Shown: positions 1-7,183, counted from the first letter of the stretch. The stretch: DNA of 16,134 nt from Acidobacteriaceae bacterium (GCA_031296355.1 JARLFX010000037.1:1-16134), one strand, 5' to 3'. The notes: generated by a model from the letters alone, not told the origin. A program made the numbers and translations.

Positions 1-1
1 C

Positions 2-127
2 GAGCCACAGCACGAAGACGCACCCATCGCCGAAGAGCCGCCTACACACGATCAAGCGGCAGACATCGCCGAAGACCGCAGCGAGGGCCGCAACGACGAC
101 TACGACGCCGAAGACGAACACACTTAG
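2..127 (+). CDS. C-terminal fragment of an unidentified acidic protein (truncated by window start)
   Basis: An open frame enters from the left edge and ends at TAG (125-127), giving 41 residues. The tail is strongly acidic and rich in Glu, Asp, Ala and Pro (for example AEDRSEGRNDDYDAEDEHT), with no hydrophobic segment, so it is probably a disordered C-terminal extension. The codons are GC-rich like the rest of the window, and a repeat of the REP family begins 10 bases after the stop, as it does after other plus-strand genes here. No family can be named from this much sequence. That it is coding rather than chance is an inference from codon composition, the unbroken frame and the REP placement. 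Confidence 0.55.
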   Translation, partial: EPQHEDAPIAEEPPTHDQAADIAEDRSEGRNDDYDAEDEHT

Positions 128-136
128 TTTTCGCTT

Positions 137-169
137 GTCATCCTGAGCGCAGCGAAGAATCTGCTTCTG
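137..169 (+). repeat. REP-family hairpin, copy 1
   Basis: It begins GTCATCCTGAGCGCAGCGAA. The outer arms ATCCT/AGAAT contain one mismatch and the inner arms are GC/GC around a GCA loop. It is followed by the CTGCTTCTG tail typical of the family. It starts 10 bases after the TAG stop of the upstream gene. Confidence 0.85.
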
Positions 170-203
170 TCTTTAGTCTTCATTAGTCATCAGCTTTTTA
201 TTT

Positions 204-240
204 GTCATCCTGAGCGCAGCGAAGGACCTGCTTCTGCCTT
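204..240 (+). repeat. REP-family hairpin, copy 2
   Basis: It has the same first 20 bases as copy 1. The right outer arm is degraded to AGGAC against ATCCT, and a CTGCTTCTGCCTT tail follows. It lies 67 bases after copy 1 in the same orientation. Confidence 0.8.
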
Positions 241-250
241 GTCTTGGCTT

Positions 251-276
251 GTCATTCTGAGCGTAGCGAAGAATCT
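251..276 (+). repeat. REP-family hairpin, copy 3
   Basis: The outer arms ATTCT/AGAAT pair perfectly and the loop is GTA in place of the usual GCA. This copy is followed by CAAC instead of the CTGCTT tail, and 53 bases later by the GGTCTC-type hairpin at 330-355. This is the same order as at 13309-13424 and 15106-15226. Confidence 0.85.
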
Positions 277-329
277 CAACAAGCCAATCGCACCACAGCT
301 CATCGTGGGGCAGCCACAGAAGCGGGTGC

Positions 330-355
330 CCCATGTCTCGCATCTGAGACATGGG
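330..355 (+). repeat. GGTCTC-type hairpin repeat, copy 1
   Basis: Arms CCCATGTCTC (330-339) and GAGACATGGG (346-355) form a perfect 10-bp stem with a 6-base loop, GCATCT. GCGGGTG lies just upstream, as in the other two copies. Relative to those copies one stem pair is T-A instead of G-C, changed on both arms. Confidence 0.85.
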
Positions 356-386
356 AATCGTCGCTCCGCGACGACGAGGTTGTTCT

Positions 387-447
387 TGCCTTTGCCTTTG
401 CTTTTGCCTTTGCCTTTGCCTTTGCCTTTGACTTTGACTTTGTTTGT
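387..447 (+). repeat. TTTGCC hexamer microsatellite
   Basis: The stretch is roughly ten units of TTTGCC, with variants TTTGCT and TTTGAC toward the right end. It is open in several frames, so it produces artefactual Phe-Ala or Arg-Gln repeats when translated. The unit resembles the CTGCTTTTGCCTTTG tail that follows several REP copies, so it may have expanded from such a tail (inference). Confidence 0.9.
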
Positions 448-455
448 TTCCCGCC

Positions 456-483
456 GTCATCCTGAGCGATTAGCGAAGGATCT
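456..483 (+). repeat. REP-family hairpin, copy 4
   Basis: The outer arms ATCCT/AGGAT pair perfectly: both arms differ from the ATTCT/AGAAT form by a compensating change. The inner arms are GC/GC with the loop enlarged to GATTA. Confidence 0.85.
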
Positions 484-542
484 CAGTATTTGCTTTTATC
501 GCTGCACGAAGATCAGCCCCATGAAGGCCTTTGTCTTGGTTT

Positions 543-585
543 GTCATTCCGAAGCGCAGCGCGCGGAATCTGCTTTTGCCTTTGC
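543..585 (+). repeat. REP-family hairpin, copy 5
   Basis: The outer arms are ATTCCG/CGGAAT, again compensated on both sides, around a GC-rich irregular centre. It carries the long tail CTGCTTTTGCCTTTG and is followed directly by the paired TTCA/TTTA hairpins at 597-648. The same order recurs after engB. Confidence 0.8.
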
Positions 586-596
586 AGCTAAGGTAG

Positions 597-655
597 GTGC
601 GGGCTTCAGCCCGCACATTTTGACTCGCCACCAACCGGGCTTTAGCCCCTGAGGT
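597..655 (+). repeat. Paired TTCA/TTTA-loop hairpins, pair A
   Basis: The first hairpin is GTGCGGGC-TTCA-GCCCGCAC (597-616), a perfect 8-bp stem. The second is GGGC-TTTA-GCCC (637-648), followed by CTGAGGTACGCTT. The loops start at 605 and 641, 36 bases apart. ATTTT follows the first stem, so on the plus strand it could act as a weak intrinsic terminator. No gene ends close by, so that role is not claimed. Confidence 0.85.
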
Positions 656-759
656 ACGCTTTGCCCAGTGCCCATCTTCGCGACACTTCCCCCCCCAAAT
701 CTTCTGCGCCTCACTCACCCTTTGATGTAAATTGTTTGCGACCCGCACAGAGGTGAATC

Positions 760-1176
760 ATGGACAATGCATTCATCGGTCAAACCGAAAAGCCCACCCC
801 AAAACAGATCGCCAAAGCCCTCGGCCCCGCTGCCGGTCTATGGCAACAGCTCGTGACCTCGCTTGCCGAAGAACGCGGCGTCAACGTACAGGAGTGGAAG
901 TCCTCGTCTCCCAAATACGGCTGGTCACTGCTGCTGAAGCAGAAGAAGAGAACCATTCTGTACCTGGCCCCATGTCTCAATTGCTTTCGCGTGTCCTTTG
1001 CTCTCGGCGATCGTGCAGTCGCTGCCGCGCGGCAAACCAAACTGCCGGCGAGCGTGACCCAGGTGATCGAAGAAGCGCCTCGCTACGGTGAAGGCACCGG
1101 CATTCGTCTTCTCGTCAAGAAGCCCAGCGATCTGCCCGCGATCCTCAAACTAGCCGAAATCAAACTGGCGAACTAA
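760..1176 (+). CDS. DUF3788 domain-containing protein
   Basis: This is a 138-residue soluble protein without a signal peptide or membrane segment. The order of features matches the DUF3788 family: an N-terminal helix-rich part that includes PTPKQIAKALG, a central WKSSSPKYGWSLLLKQKKRTILYL segment with Trp and a Lys-rich strand, then the FALGDRAVAAAR region and a C-terminal VKKPSDLPAILKLAEIKL segment. The length is usual for the family, whose biochemical function is not known. ATG at 760 is preceded by AGAGGTG, an acceptable ribosome binding site. The gene ends 4 bases before the end of the convergent gene at 1181, so the two share a very short 3' junction. Family recognition is from memory of its sequence pattern, not from a search. 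Confidence 0.8.
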   Translation: MDNAFIGQTEKPTPKQIAKALGPAAGLWQQLVTSLAEERGVNVQEWKSSSPKYGWSLLLKQKKRTILYLAPCLNCFRVSFALGDRAVAAARQTKLPASVTQVIEEAPRYGEGTGIRLLVKKPSDLPAILKLAEIKLAN

Positions 1177-1180
1177 GGAT

Positions 1181-1588
1181 CTAGCGCCCAGAGAAATCAA
1201 CGGATTCGATGAATTGGAATGCCCCTTCAGGCTCGATCACAACCCCAGTTCCGGAAACAACGATGACTCGCGCATCGTCCGACAGCATCAGCCGAAGGCG
1301 AATAGCTTCTGAGTATGCCGCAGGAAACGGAACCATATTGTCTTGAATTGACGTTCCGATAGTCAGAGAGCCTTCATAGATATATGCTGGCAAATCTCCC
1401 ACGTCTCCTTCCACCGTCATCCCGTCTAGCCTGATACGAATGCGCTGGACCCCGCCTTCGCCTGGAGCTACGCCGGGCACGCCCTCCGTACGATGCACAT
1501 AGGCATCAAGGAGTATGAACCCTTGACCCAGTTCGTCACGTTCAACCGCCAAACACTCCGAGTCGTGCATCTCAATGGCAACATTCAT
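1181..1588 (-). CDS. Hypothetical protein, 135 residues
   Basis: I do not recognise the family. The protein is acidic and rich in Val, Ile and Gly with alternating hydrophobic residues (GFILLDAYVHRTEG, VQRIRIRLDGMTVEG, ARVIVVSGTGVVIEPEG), which suggests a small mostly-beta domain. There is no signal peptide, membrane segment or Cys pair. The frame opens upstream with GTG at 1600, but ATG at 1588 has GAGG a few bases before it and gives MNVAIEMHDSE, so this start is preferred. It lies 49 bases downstream of the glycoside-hydrolase-like gene on the same strand and could be cotranscribed with it. The gene's GC content seems slightly lower than its neighbours'. Coding status is supported by length, codon use and a good ribosome binding site. 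Confidence 0.65.
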   Translation of the reverse strand: MNVAIEMHDSECLAVERDELGQGFILLDAYVHRTEGVPGVAPGEGGVQRIRIRLDGMTVEGDVGDLPAYIYEGSLTIGTSIQDNMVPFPAAYSEAIRLRLMLSDDARVIVVSGTGVVIEPEGAFQFIESVDFSGR

Positions 1589-1637
1589 TGAACGCCTCAC
1601 ACAATAAGTCTACGATAGTGAAACTTGAATTACCCCC

Positions 1638-4025
1638 TCACTCCACCCACCGCATCACCATCACCGAAAACCCCGGCACCGTCACCTTCTGTCCCGCCTT
1701 GAAATCCGGCACCACCCCGGGAACAATCTTCACGTTCTCCGCATTCTCATTCGAGTCCGTAATCTTCCCTGCGCGCAACTGGCTCATCTCCACCCGCCCA
1801 TGCGGCTGCACCGCCCCGGTAAAGTCCACCGTCAGCCCCGCATTCCGGCTCAGGTTGATCAGCACCACCGCGTGCTTTTTCCCGTCCTTAAAAGAAAAGC
1901 TCTGCAGCATGTGCGCGCCCTGCACCTTCACCCCGTCGATCCCCGCCGTCTCATCCCACGCCGGATCGTCGCCCGCCTGCACCGTCGCCGTCATCGCGCC
2001 GCCCAGCGCCGTGTTGATAATCTGCCCCGCCAGAAACTGTGGCCGCCGCCGGTTCGTCACGCCCATATCCACCGTCGTCCCCCACAGCGGAACCCACGTC
2101 CCATCCGTCCGGTGAAACCGCCACCCCGCCAGCGAAAACAGCGCCTGCGACTTCACCCCTGCCCGCATCGCCTGCAGCATCTCACTCGCCATCGCCACGC
2201 CCGCGCCAGCCGAAGGCACCACCGCGTCGATCATCGCCTGCGCGGGCGACCCCTCCGTGCTGTGCAGATTCTCCTCATACAAACTCAGCCCCAGCGACGC
2301 CCGCTTCGCCACCGCCATGTTCTGCGCGATCATCCCCGTCGTAGCGAACATCTCCGGCTCCGCCAGCAGCGCGCCAAACACCGCATCCTGCATCGCGCTG
2401 CCGGGAATATCGTGCAGCAGATACGGCGCCACCGCCAGCGTGTCCGCGCCATCCGTGTGCGTTACCATCTGCTGGTTCCGCTCATGCCACCCCGCCTGCC
2501 CGCCCACGATCAGGTCAAACTTCTTCGCATCAAATCCCGCGCTCTGTCGCGCCACCTTGAACAGCGCCGCCGCCCGATGCCCATACGCCTCCGGCTCCTC
2601 GATGCTCGCGCCCTTGTACAAGCTGTTCCACGCCTCGTTTCCCAGCTCCAAATGAATTCGCCCGAACCTCGCGCTCCACGGAGCCTTTCCCGCGCCCAGG
2701 TAGCCCACCAGCCTCCGCATCTCGCTCGCCGACGCACCCGCCGGCACCACGATCCACGGGTCCGCCTTCACCGCCACGCACAGTTCCAGAAACTCCGGCA
2801 GCCCATACCCCACATCCGTCTGTTCGCTCGTCCACGCCGAGTAGCCCTCGCGCACCCGCGCACTCGGCTCCGCCAGCAGATTGTCTACCGTGCTGCCCAT
2901 CGCGCTCGCGCTTTGCATGAACCGCAGCACCCCCGGCCGGTACGCCCGCAGCGCGTCCACAACCTCGCCCCGGAAAACCGTGGGGTTGTCCATGTTGCCG
3001 TCCATGCGGACCAGCGAAACATCGTCCAGCAGCACCGTCGCATTCTCCGCGGTAAACATCAGCCGCACCGCACCTGCCGCTGGCAGATTTCCCGCTCCCA
3101 CCGCGTCTTTTGCGTCAAAATCCACATGCAGATCCTGCCACGCGCCGCTCAGTTCCACGTTCTGCTTCACGAAGCTCACCGCAGGCGTCGAAAGCCTCTC
3201 CAGCGCCACGCTAAGCCCCTTCCCTGCCGCAGATGACCCCTTGACCGCCTTAGCCCTGAAACTCAGCCTGTAGTGCCCCTGCAGCCTCAGGAACGTGTGT
3301 CCCTCGGTCGTATCGAAGTACGAAATCGCACTCGCAGATGCCCCCGCCCCCTCCGCCGTCATCCGCAGTGCCTGCCTGCCCGCCGTCTTGGGCGAAAGGT
3401 CCGCCGTCTCCGCAGTCAGCGTCGCCCCGCCCTGCGTCTGCGCCCACCACCCCGCCATCGCATCACCGGGCAGGTTTTTATGCACGACCAGATATGCTGC
3501 AGCGCTCGCCGTTTTGGCAGAAACGCCACCCGCATCCGCCAGTTGCAGCACCGCGCCAATATCCCCGCGAACCGCCGCCGTACTGCCCGTCACCGTTCCC
3601 TTGCGTCCCTCCAGCGGTCCGCTGATCCACTCATACGTCCCGCCGCGCCAGAAATCCTTAGGCCACGCGCTGTCCGCATCGTCGTCCGTGCAGCGCGCCG
3701 CGTCCGCATGCACGCAATGCAGAATGCTGCGGTAGCTGCCGCCCTCGAACCCCGGGTTCCGCGCCACCAGGTTCTTCAGCATCATGCCGGAGTCAAAAAA
3801 CGTCTGTTCGCCCAGGTTGATGCCCACCCGCTCCACGGCAGGTTGCAGCACGGCATCCTGCACTTCAATGTGGGTCAGCCCCAGCGCTCCACGGTCAGCA
3901 GCGGCCACGCGCGGATGCAGGTAATCCGCTGGTGGCGTGCACAGAAACGCCGCCAGCAGCGCGGCTCCCAGTACGCTGGTCTGCACCCTCCACCTCCGCC
4001 GTCGCTTACGCCGCGCCTTCTGCAT
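1638..4025 (-). CDS. Secreted glycoside-hydrolase-like protein (clan GH-A / arabinofuranosidase-like architecture)
   Basis: From ATG at 4025 the product has 795 residues. A basic, Arg/Lys-rich start followed by QTSVLGAALLAAFLCT (about 15-30) is a signal peptide or signal anchor. Residues about 220-340 look like a jelly-roll carbohydrate-binding domain that ends in VLLDDVSLVRMDG. Residues about 350-660 contain HLELGNEAWNS with Glu464, the expected acid/base position of clan GH-A enzymes, and LSLYEENLH with Glu584 or Glu585 as candidate nucleophile. Residues about 690-795 form a beta-rich C-terminal domain as in arabinofuranosidases. The exact GH family and substrate are not known to me. An upstream GTG at 4070 is possible, but GGAG sits 9 bases before the 4025 ATG and that start places the basic signal region at the N-terminus. 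It is divergent from the glycosyltransferase run, which suggests a role in processing or using an extracellular polysaccharide (inference). Confidence 0.7.
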   Translation of the reverse strand: MQKARRKRRRRWRVQTSVLGAALLAAFLCTPPADYLHPRVAAADRGALGLTHIEVQDAVLQPAVERVGINLGEQTFFDSGMMLKNLVARNPGFEGGSYRSILHCVHADAARCTDDDADSAWPKDFWRGGTYEWISGPLEGRKGTVTGSTAAVRGDIGAVLQLADAGGVSAKTASAAAYLVVHKNLPGDAMAGWWAQTQGGATLTAETADLSPKTAGRQALRMTAEGAGASASAISYFDTTEGHTFLRLQGHYRLSFRAKAVKGSSAAGKGLSVALERLSTPAVSFVKQNVELSGAWQDLHVDFDAKDAVGAGNLPAAGAVRLMFTAENATVLLDDVSLVRMDGNMDNPTVFRGEVVDALRAYRPGVLRFMQSASAMGSTVDNLLAEPSARVREGYSAWTSEQTDVGYGLPEFLELCVAVKADPWIVVPAGASASEMRRLVGYLGAGKAPWSARFGRIHLELGNEAWNSLYKGASIEEPEAYGHRAAALFKVARQSAGFDAKKFDLIVGGQAGWHERNQQMVTHTDGADTLAVAPYLLHDIPGSAMQDAVFGALLAEPEMFATTGMIAQNMAVAKRASLGLSLYEENLHSTEGSPAQAMIDAVVPSAGAGVAMASEMLQAMRAGVKSQALFSLAGWRFHRTDGTWVPLWGTTVDMGVTNRRRPQFLAGQIINTALGGAMTATVQAGDDPAWDETAGIDGVKVQGAHMLQSFSFKDGKKHAVVLINLSRNAGLTVDFTGAVQPHGRVEMSQLRAGKITDSNENAENVKIVPGVVPDFKAGQKVTVPGFSVMVMRWVE

Positions 4026-4168
4026 GATTCGCCGCTCCGCCAAATCTTCTTGGCATTGTCCCTGCTTCACGCCACAATGGAATCATTCCCCAAATTGAGC
4101 GCTCGGGTCCTGTAGCAGAGCTTTTGTCCTAAACTAGGAATGTTATCTCCAACATAGATTGTGAACGC
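4026..4168. promoter_or_regulatory. Divergent intergenic region between hydrolase-like and GT4 genes
   Basis: These 143 bases must carry the promoters of both the minus-strand hydrolase-like gene and the plus-strand glycosyltransferase run. The stretch from about 4080 to 4165 is visibly AT-richer than its surroundings and contains the short palindrome GGAATCATTCC (4079-4089). I could not fix a convincing -35/-10 pair in either direction, so only the region is called, not individual boxes. Confidence 0.35.
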
Positions 4169-5422
4169 GTGAATAGCACTGTGAAAAAGGCACCTCTGGC
4201 CGCCGCACCCCGCTTGGCGTATCTGCTGAGTCAATATCCCGCCGTGTCGCACACCTTCCTGCGCGATGAGATCAACGGCCTGCGCCAGCTCGGCTTCACC
4301 ATTGAAACCGCCTCCATCAACGCAGCCTACGCCGCCCACACCGGCGAAGACGGCGCCGCCGTCAGCAGTACCTTCTACGTCAAGCCTACGCCCGCCACCC
4401 GCGCTCTTGGGCTCGCCTTCCGCACCCTCTTCAGCCATCCCGGCGTCTTCTTTCGCGGACTCCGCGCCGCCTTTACCGGCGCCGGCCTCGACGCCTGGCG
4501 CATCCTCTACGCCGCCTTTTATTTCCTCGAAGGCCTGCTCGTAGCGGATTGGCTGCGCCAGCGCAACCTGCGCCATCTGCACATTCACTTCGGCGGTCCC
4601 GTCGCCACCGTGGGCCGCATCGCCGCGCGCGCCGCCCGCATTCCCTACTCGCTCACCATCCACGGCCCCGATGAGTTCTTCAACGAGAACAAGTTCATCC
4701 TCCGCCAGAAGGTCGAGCAGGCTGCCTTCGTCTTCTGCATCTCCAATTACTGCCGTGGCCAGCTCATGCGCATCGCCGCGCCCCAGCACTGGCCGCGCCT
4801 GCACGTCGCCCGCCTCGGCGTAAACTGCGATCTCTTTGCCGCGCGCACCCCGCGCAGCCTCGCCGTTCCCGTCCAGCTCCTCTGCGTCGGACGCCTCGTA
4901 GCCGCCAAGGGCCAGCGCGTCCTGCTCGATGCCTGCCGCCTGCTCGCCGAGCGCGGCCATCTTCTGCACGTCACCTTCGTCGGCACCGGGCCAGACGAAG
5001 CCGGGCTCAAGACCCACGCCGCCGTCCTCGGCCTCGGTGCGTCCGTCCACTTCACCGGCGCGCTCAGCCACGCGGAGATCCGCGCCCGCCTCTCCGAAGC
5101 CGACGTCTTCGTTCTGCCCAGTTTTGCCGAAGGCATTCCCGTCGCGCTCATGGAAGCCATGGCCGTGCAGCTCGCCTGCGTCAGCACCTGGACCGCCGGT
5201 ATCCCTGAGCTCATCATTCCCGATGTGGACGGCCTGCTCGTCCCACCCGGCTCACCCTCTGCGCTGGCCGATGCGCTTGAGCAGCTCCTTGCCGACCCAC
5301 AGCTTCGCGCACAGCTTGGCCTCTCCGCCCGTCAGCGCGTGCTTGCTGCTTACTCCCAGCGTGAAAATCTAGCCATCACGGCTGGTCTGCTGCGCGAAAA
5401 CTTATCCGGAGACATTCTATGA
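4169..5422 (+). CDS. GT4-family glycosyltransferase (WcaL/exopolysaccharide type)
   Basis: A 417-residue GT-B fold enzyme that would transfer a sugar from a nucleotide-sugar to a lipid-linked or polysaccharide acceptor at the inner face of the membrane. The N-terminal domain begins RLAYLLSQYPAVSHTFLRDEI (15-35), a pattern typical of colanic-acid-type GT4 enzymes, and has IHFGGP and TIHGPDEFF further on. The C-terminal nucleotide-binding domain has LLCVGRLVAAKG (237-248), HFTGAL and the EX7E motif EGIPVALME with Glu321 and Glu329. Length is usual. The start is GTG at 4169, without a strong ribosome binding site; GTG at 4181 is an alternative. It overlaps the next gene by ATGA (5419-5422), so the two are translationally coupled. 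The donor sugar cannot be read from the sequence. Confidence 0.88.
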   Translation: MNSTVKKAPLAAAPRLAYLLSQYPAVSHTFLRDEINGLRQLGFTIETASINAAYAAHTGEDGAAVSSTFYVKPTPATRALGLAFRTLFSHPGVFFRGLRAAFTGAGLDAWRILYAAFYFLEGLLVADWLRQRNLRHLHIHFGGPVATVGRIAARAARIPYSLTIHGPDEFFNENKFILRQKVEQAAFVFCISNYCRGQLMRIAAPQHWPRLHVARLGVNCDLFAARTPRSLAVPVQLLCVGRLVAAKGQRVLLDACRLLAERGHLLHVTFVGTGPDEAGLKTHAAVLGLGASVHFTGALSHAEIRARLSEADVFVLPSFAEGIPVALMEAMAVQLACVSTWTAGIPELIIPDVDGLLVPPGSPSALADALEQLLADPQLRAQLGLSARQRVLAAYSQRENLAITAGLLRENLSGDIL

Positions 5423-6438
5423 CCTCAGAGGCCAGCGCCGCCCCCGCTCCGCCGATCGACCTCTCCGTCATTATTGTTTCGTTCAATACCCGCGAAGTTC
5501 TTCGCCGCTGTCTCACCACACTCCTGCAGGAGATTGCCTGCACGCCCGGCTATGCCACCGAAATCCTGGTCGTGGACAACAACTCCAGCGACGGCTCCGC
5601 CGCCATGCTCCGCGAAGATTTCCCTCAGGTCACGCTGCTCGCCTCGCATGAAAATCTGGGCTTCGCCGGGGCCAATAATCTCGCCATCCAGCAAGCCCGC
5701 GGCCGCTACATCGTACTGCTCAACTCTGACGCCTTCCTGCAGCCCGGCTCGCTTCTCCTCGCCGCACAGCATATGGACGCAACTCCCGCAGCCGCGCTCG
5801 GCGGTGCGCGCCTCATCGGCGAAGACGGCTCCTGGCAGCCCTCCGCCCGCAGCTTCCCCACGCCACTGCACGAACTGCTCATGCTCACCGGCCTCGCCGC
5901 GAAATACTCTCGCTCGCGCTTCTTCGGCCACAATAACCGCACCTGGGCAAACCCCTTGCAGCCCGCGCAGGCTGACTGGGTTCCCGGCGCATTCTCCATC
6001 ATTCGCCGCTCCGTGCTCGATCAGGTCGGTCTCTTCGATGAGAATTTCTTCCTCTACTACGAAGAGGTCGATCTCTGCCGCCGCATCCGCCGCGCCGGCC
6101 ACCAGATCTGGTACTGGCCCGATATTGTCGTCGTCCACATCGGCGGCGAAAGCTCCCGCCAGCTCGGCCACATGCAGTTCTCCACCACCGGTTCGCAGCT
6201 CACGCTCTGGCGCATGCGCAGCATGCTGCTCTACTTCCGCAAGCACCACGGCCCTCTCGCCTGGGTCATGCTTCTGCTCGAAGGCAGTTTCTACCGCCTG
6301 CGCGCCCTGCACAATCGCTACTCCCGGCATCCGCAGGCCGGCCACCGCTCCTTCTACAACAACGTCATGGCCTCCTCCCTCGATCAGGCCTGGCAAGAGA
6401 CCGATGGCGGCCGCCTCTCCCCACCCCGCCCCTGGTAG
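5419..6438 (+). CDS. GT2-family glycosyltransferase (rhamnosyltransferase-like)
   Basis: A 339-residue GT-A fold enzyme. After a short Ala/Pro-rich lead it has DLSVIIVSFNTREVLRRCL (14-32), VDNNSSDGS (52-60), ENLGFAGANNLAI and NSDA (102-105) as the metal/nucleotide-binding DXD equivalent. The FDENFFLYYEEVDLCRRIRRAG segment at 206-227 holds the acidic catalytic-base region typical of WbbL/rhamnosyltransferase-like GT2 proteins. There is no membrane segment. It is translationally coupled to the preceding GT4 through the ATGA overlap. A REP-family hairpin begins 12 bases after its TAG stop and separates it from the acyltransferase gene. The specific sugar is inferred only by family resemblance. 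Confidence 0.88.
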   Translation: MTSEASAAPAPPIDLSVIIVSFNTREVLRRCLTTLLQEIACTPGYATEILVVDNNSSDGSAAMLREDFPQVTLLASHENLGFAGANNLAIQQARGRYIVLLNSDAFLQPGSLLLAAQHMDATPAAALGGARLIGEDGSWQPSARSFPTPLHELLMLTGLAAKYSRSRFFGHNNRTWANPLQPAQADWVPGAFSIIRRSVLDQVGLFDENFFLYYEEVDLCRRIRRAGHQIWYWPDIVVVHIGGESSRQLGHMQFSTTGSQLTLWRMRSMLLYFRKHHGPLAWVMLLLEGSFYRLRALHNRYSRHPQAGHRSFYNNVMASSLDQAWQETDGGRLSPPRPW

Positions 6439-6449
6439 CGTCGATTTTT

Positions 6450-6490
6450 GTCATTCCGCAGCGCAGCGGAGGAATCTGCTTCTGCCTTTG
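6450..6490 (+). repeat. REP-family hairpin, copy 6
   Basis: The outer arms ATTCC/GGAAT are compensated relative to ATTCT/AGAAT, the inner arms are GC/GC and the loop is GCA. The tail CTGCTTCTGCCTTTG follows. It starts 12 bases after the stop of the GT2 gene and fills most of the 97-base gap to the acyltransferase. Confidence 0.85.
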
Positions 6491-6535
6491 TCTTCCCTGA
6501 CTCGCCGACCGCTTCTCCTGCTAAACTCACCGTGA

Positions 6536-7060
6536 ATGTTTGAAGACCTCAAGGACGACTGGCAGACCCACGACCGCGACATCACGCGACCCGGCCTCTG
6601 GGCCATGGTGGTCTACCGCTTCGGACGCTGGCGCTACCGCATCCGCCCGCGCGCCCTGCGCCTGCCCTTCTCCTTCCTCTACAAGCTGCTCAAAGTCTTC
6701 AGCCAGATTCTCACCGGCATCGAACTCCCCTGCGAAGCCATCGTCGGCCGCCGCTTCCGCATCGACCACTTCGGCGCCATCATCATCTCCGGCGACGCCG
6801 TCTTCGGCGACAACTGCGTCGTCCGCAACGGCGTCACCGTCGGCCTGCGTCATCCGTCTGACCCGCGCTCGCCCATCATCGGCAACCGCGTCGATATCGG
6901 CGCCGGCGCAGCCCTGCTCGGCCCCATCCGCATCGGCGACGACGTCAGCATCGGCGCCAACGCCGTCGTCATCACAGACGTTCCCGCAAACTCCATCGCC
7001 GTCGGCGTCCCCGCGCGCATCCTTCCGCGCAAGCCGCCACGCTCAGACCTGTCATTATGA
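6536..7060 (+). CDS. Serine-acetyltransferase-like hexapeptide-repeat acyltransferase
   Basis: A 174-residue left-handed beta-helix acyltransferase, expected to move an acetyl group from acetyl-CoA to a hydroxyl. The N-terminal helical part (1-65) includes GLWAMVVYRFGRWRY. The hexapeptide region contains FRIDHFGAIIISGDAVFG with His78 at the catalytic histidine position, NGVTVGLRHPSDPRSP (98-113), IGAGAALLG and IGANAVV, then VPANSIAVGVPARIL (149-163). It is shorter than cysteine-pathway CysE, which has a longer N-terminal domain. With glycosyltransferases on both sides, an O-acetyltransferase for the polysaccharide (WcaB/EpsC-like) is more likely than a cysteine biosynthesis role (inference). 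The last codons and the TGA stop lie inside a REP-family repeat, so the C-terminus SL is repeat-encoded. Confidence 0.82.
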   Translation: MFEDLKDDWQTHDRDITRPGLWAMVVYRFGRWRYRIRPRALRLPFSFLYKLLKVFSQILTGIELPCEAIVGRRFRIDHFGAIIISGDAVFGDNCVVRNGVTVGLRHPSDPRSPIIGNRVDIGAGAALLGPIRIGDDVSIGANAVVITDVPANSIAVGVPARILPRKPPRSDLSL

Positions 7061-7089
7061 GCGCAGCGAAGAATCTGCTTCTCGCTTTG
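7051..7089 (+). repeat. REP-family hairpin, copy 7, overlapping a stop codon
   Basis: It reads GTCATTATGAGCGCAGCGAA, differing from the consensus by A for C at 7057, which breaks one outer-arm pair. The TGA at 7058-7060 is the stop codon of the acyltransferase gene. A CTGCTTCTCGCTTTG tail follows. Confidence 0.85.
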
Positions 7090-7135
7090 ATCGTTGTTTA
7101 TTTCTAAAAATTGCCCTCTGAGTTATTTTTGATTT

Positions 7136-7161
7136 GTCATTCTGAGCGCAGCGAAGAATCT
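7136..7161 (+). repeat. REP-family hairpin, copy 8
   Basis: A perfect consensus copy with outer arms ATTCT/AGAAT, inner GC/GC and loop GCA. It lies 23 bases before the ATG of the second GT2 gene, so it is in the 5' leader of that gene if they are cotranscribed. It is followed by CAAC like copy 3. Confidence 0.85.
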
Positions 7162-7183
7162 CAACTCTCGGACCCGGCCCCAG

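Larger units (their letters stand above)
128..759. repeat. 632-base repeat-rich spacer without a credible gene
   Basis: This spacer holds five REP-family hairpins (from 137, 204, 251, 456 and 543), one GGTCTC-type hairpin (330-355), a TTTGCC microsatellite (about 387-447) and a pair of TTCA/TTTA-loop hairpins (597-648). A run of eight C lies at 689-696. Open frames exist but are made of the repeats themselves, for example alternating Phe-Ala or Arg-Gln runs, so none is called. Only the last 100 bases or so before 760 are free of recognised repeats, and they should carry the promoter of the downstream gene. No clear -35/-10 pair was found there. Confidence 0.85.

Noticed and set aside
137..585. 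Possible CRISPR array from the closely spaced repeats
   Set aside because: Repeat copies vary in sequence, spacing ranges from 47 to over 200 bases, spacers share repeat-like tails, and no cas gene is nearby.
597..624. Intrinsic terminator (8-bp stem followed by ATTTT)
   Set aside because: The nearest upstream plus-strand gene ends about 470 bases away, the T run is short, and the hairpin belongs to a repeat family whose other members lack a T run.
239..652. Open frames of 70-140 codons across the first repeat spacer on both strands
   Set aside because: They consist of REP copies and the TTTGCC array read as protein (Phe-Ala or Arg-Gln runs), have no ribosome binding site of note and match no family pattern.
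689..696. Run of eight C as a phase-variation tract
   Set aside because: It is about 65 bases before the start codon, not placed between promoter boxes I can identify, and a run of eight is common enough in high-GC DNA.
1800..3236. Long plus-strand open frame opposite the hydrolase-like gene
   Set aside because: It translates to Arg/His/Pro-rich sequence typical of the antisense of a high-GC gene, while the minus strand has a signal peptide, catalytic motifs and domain order.
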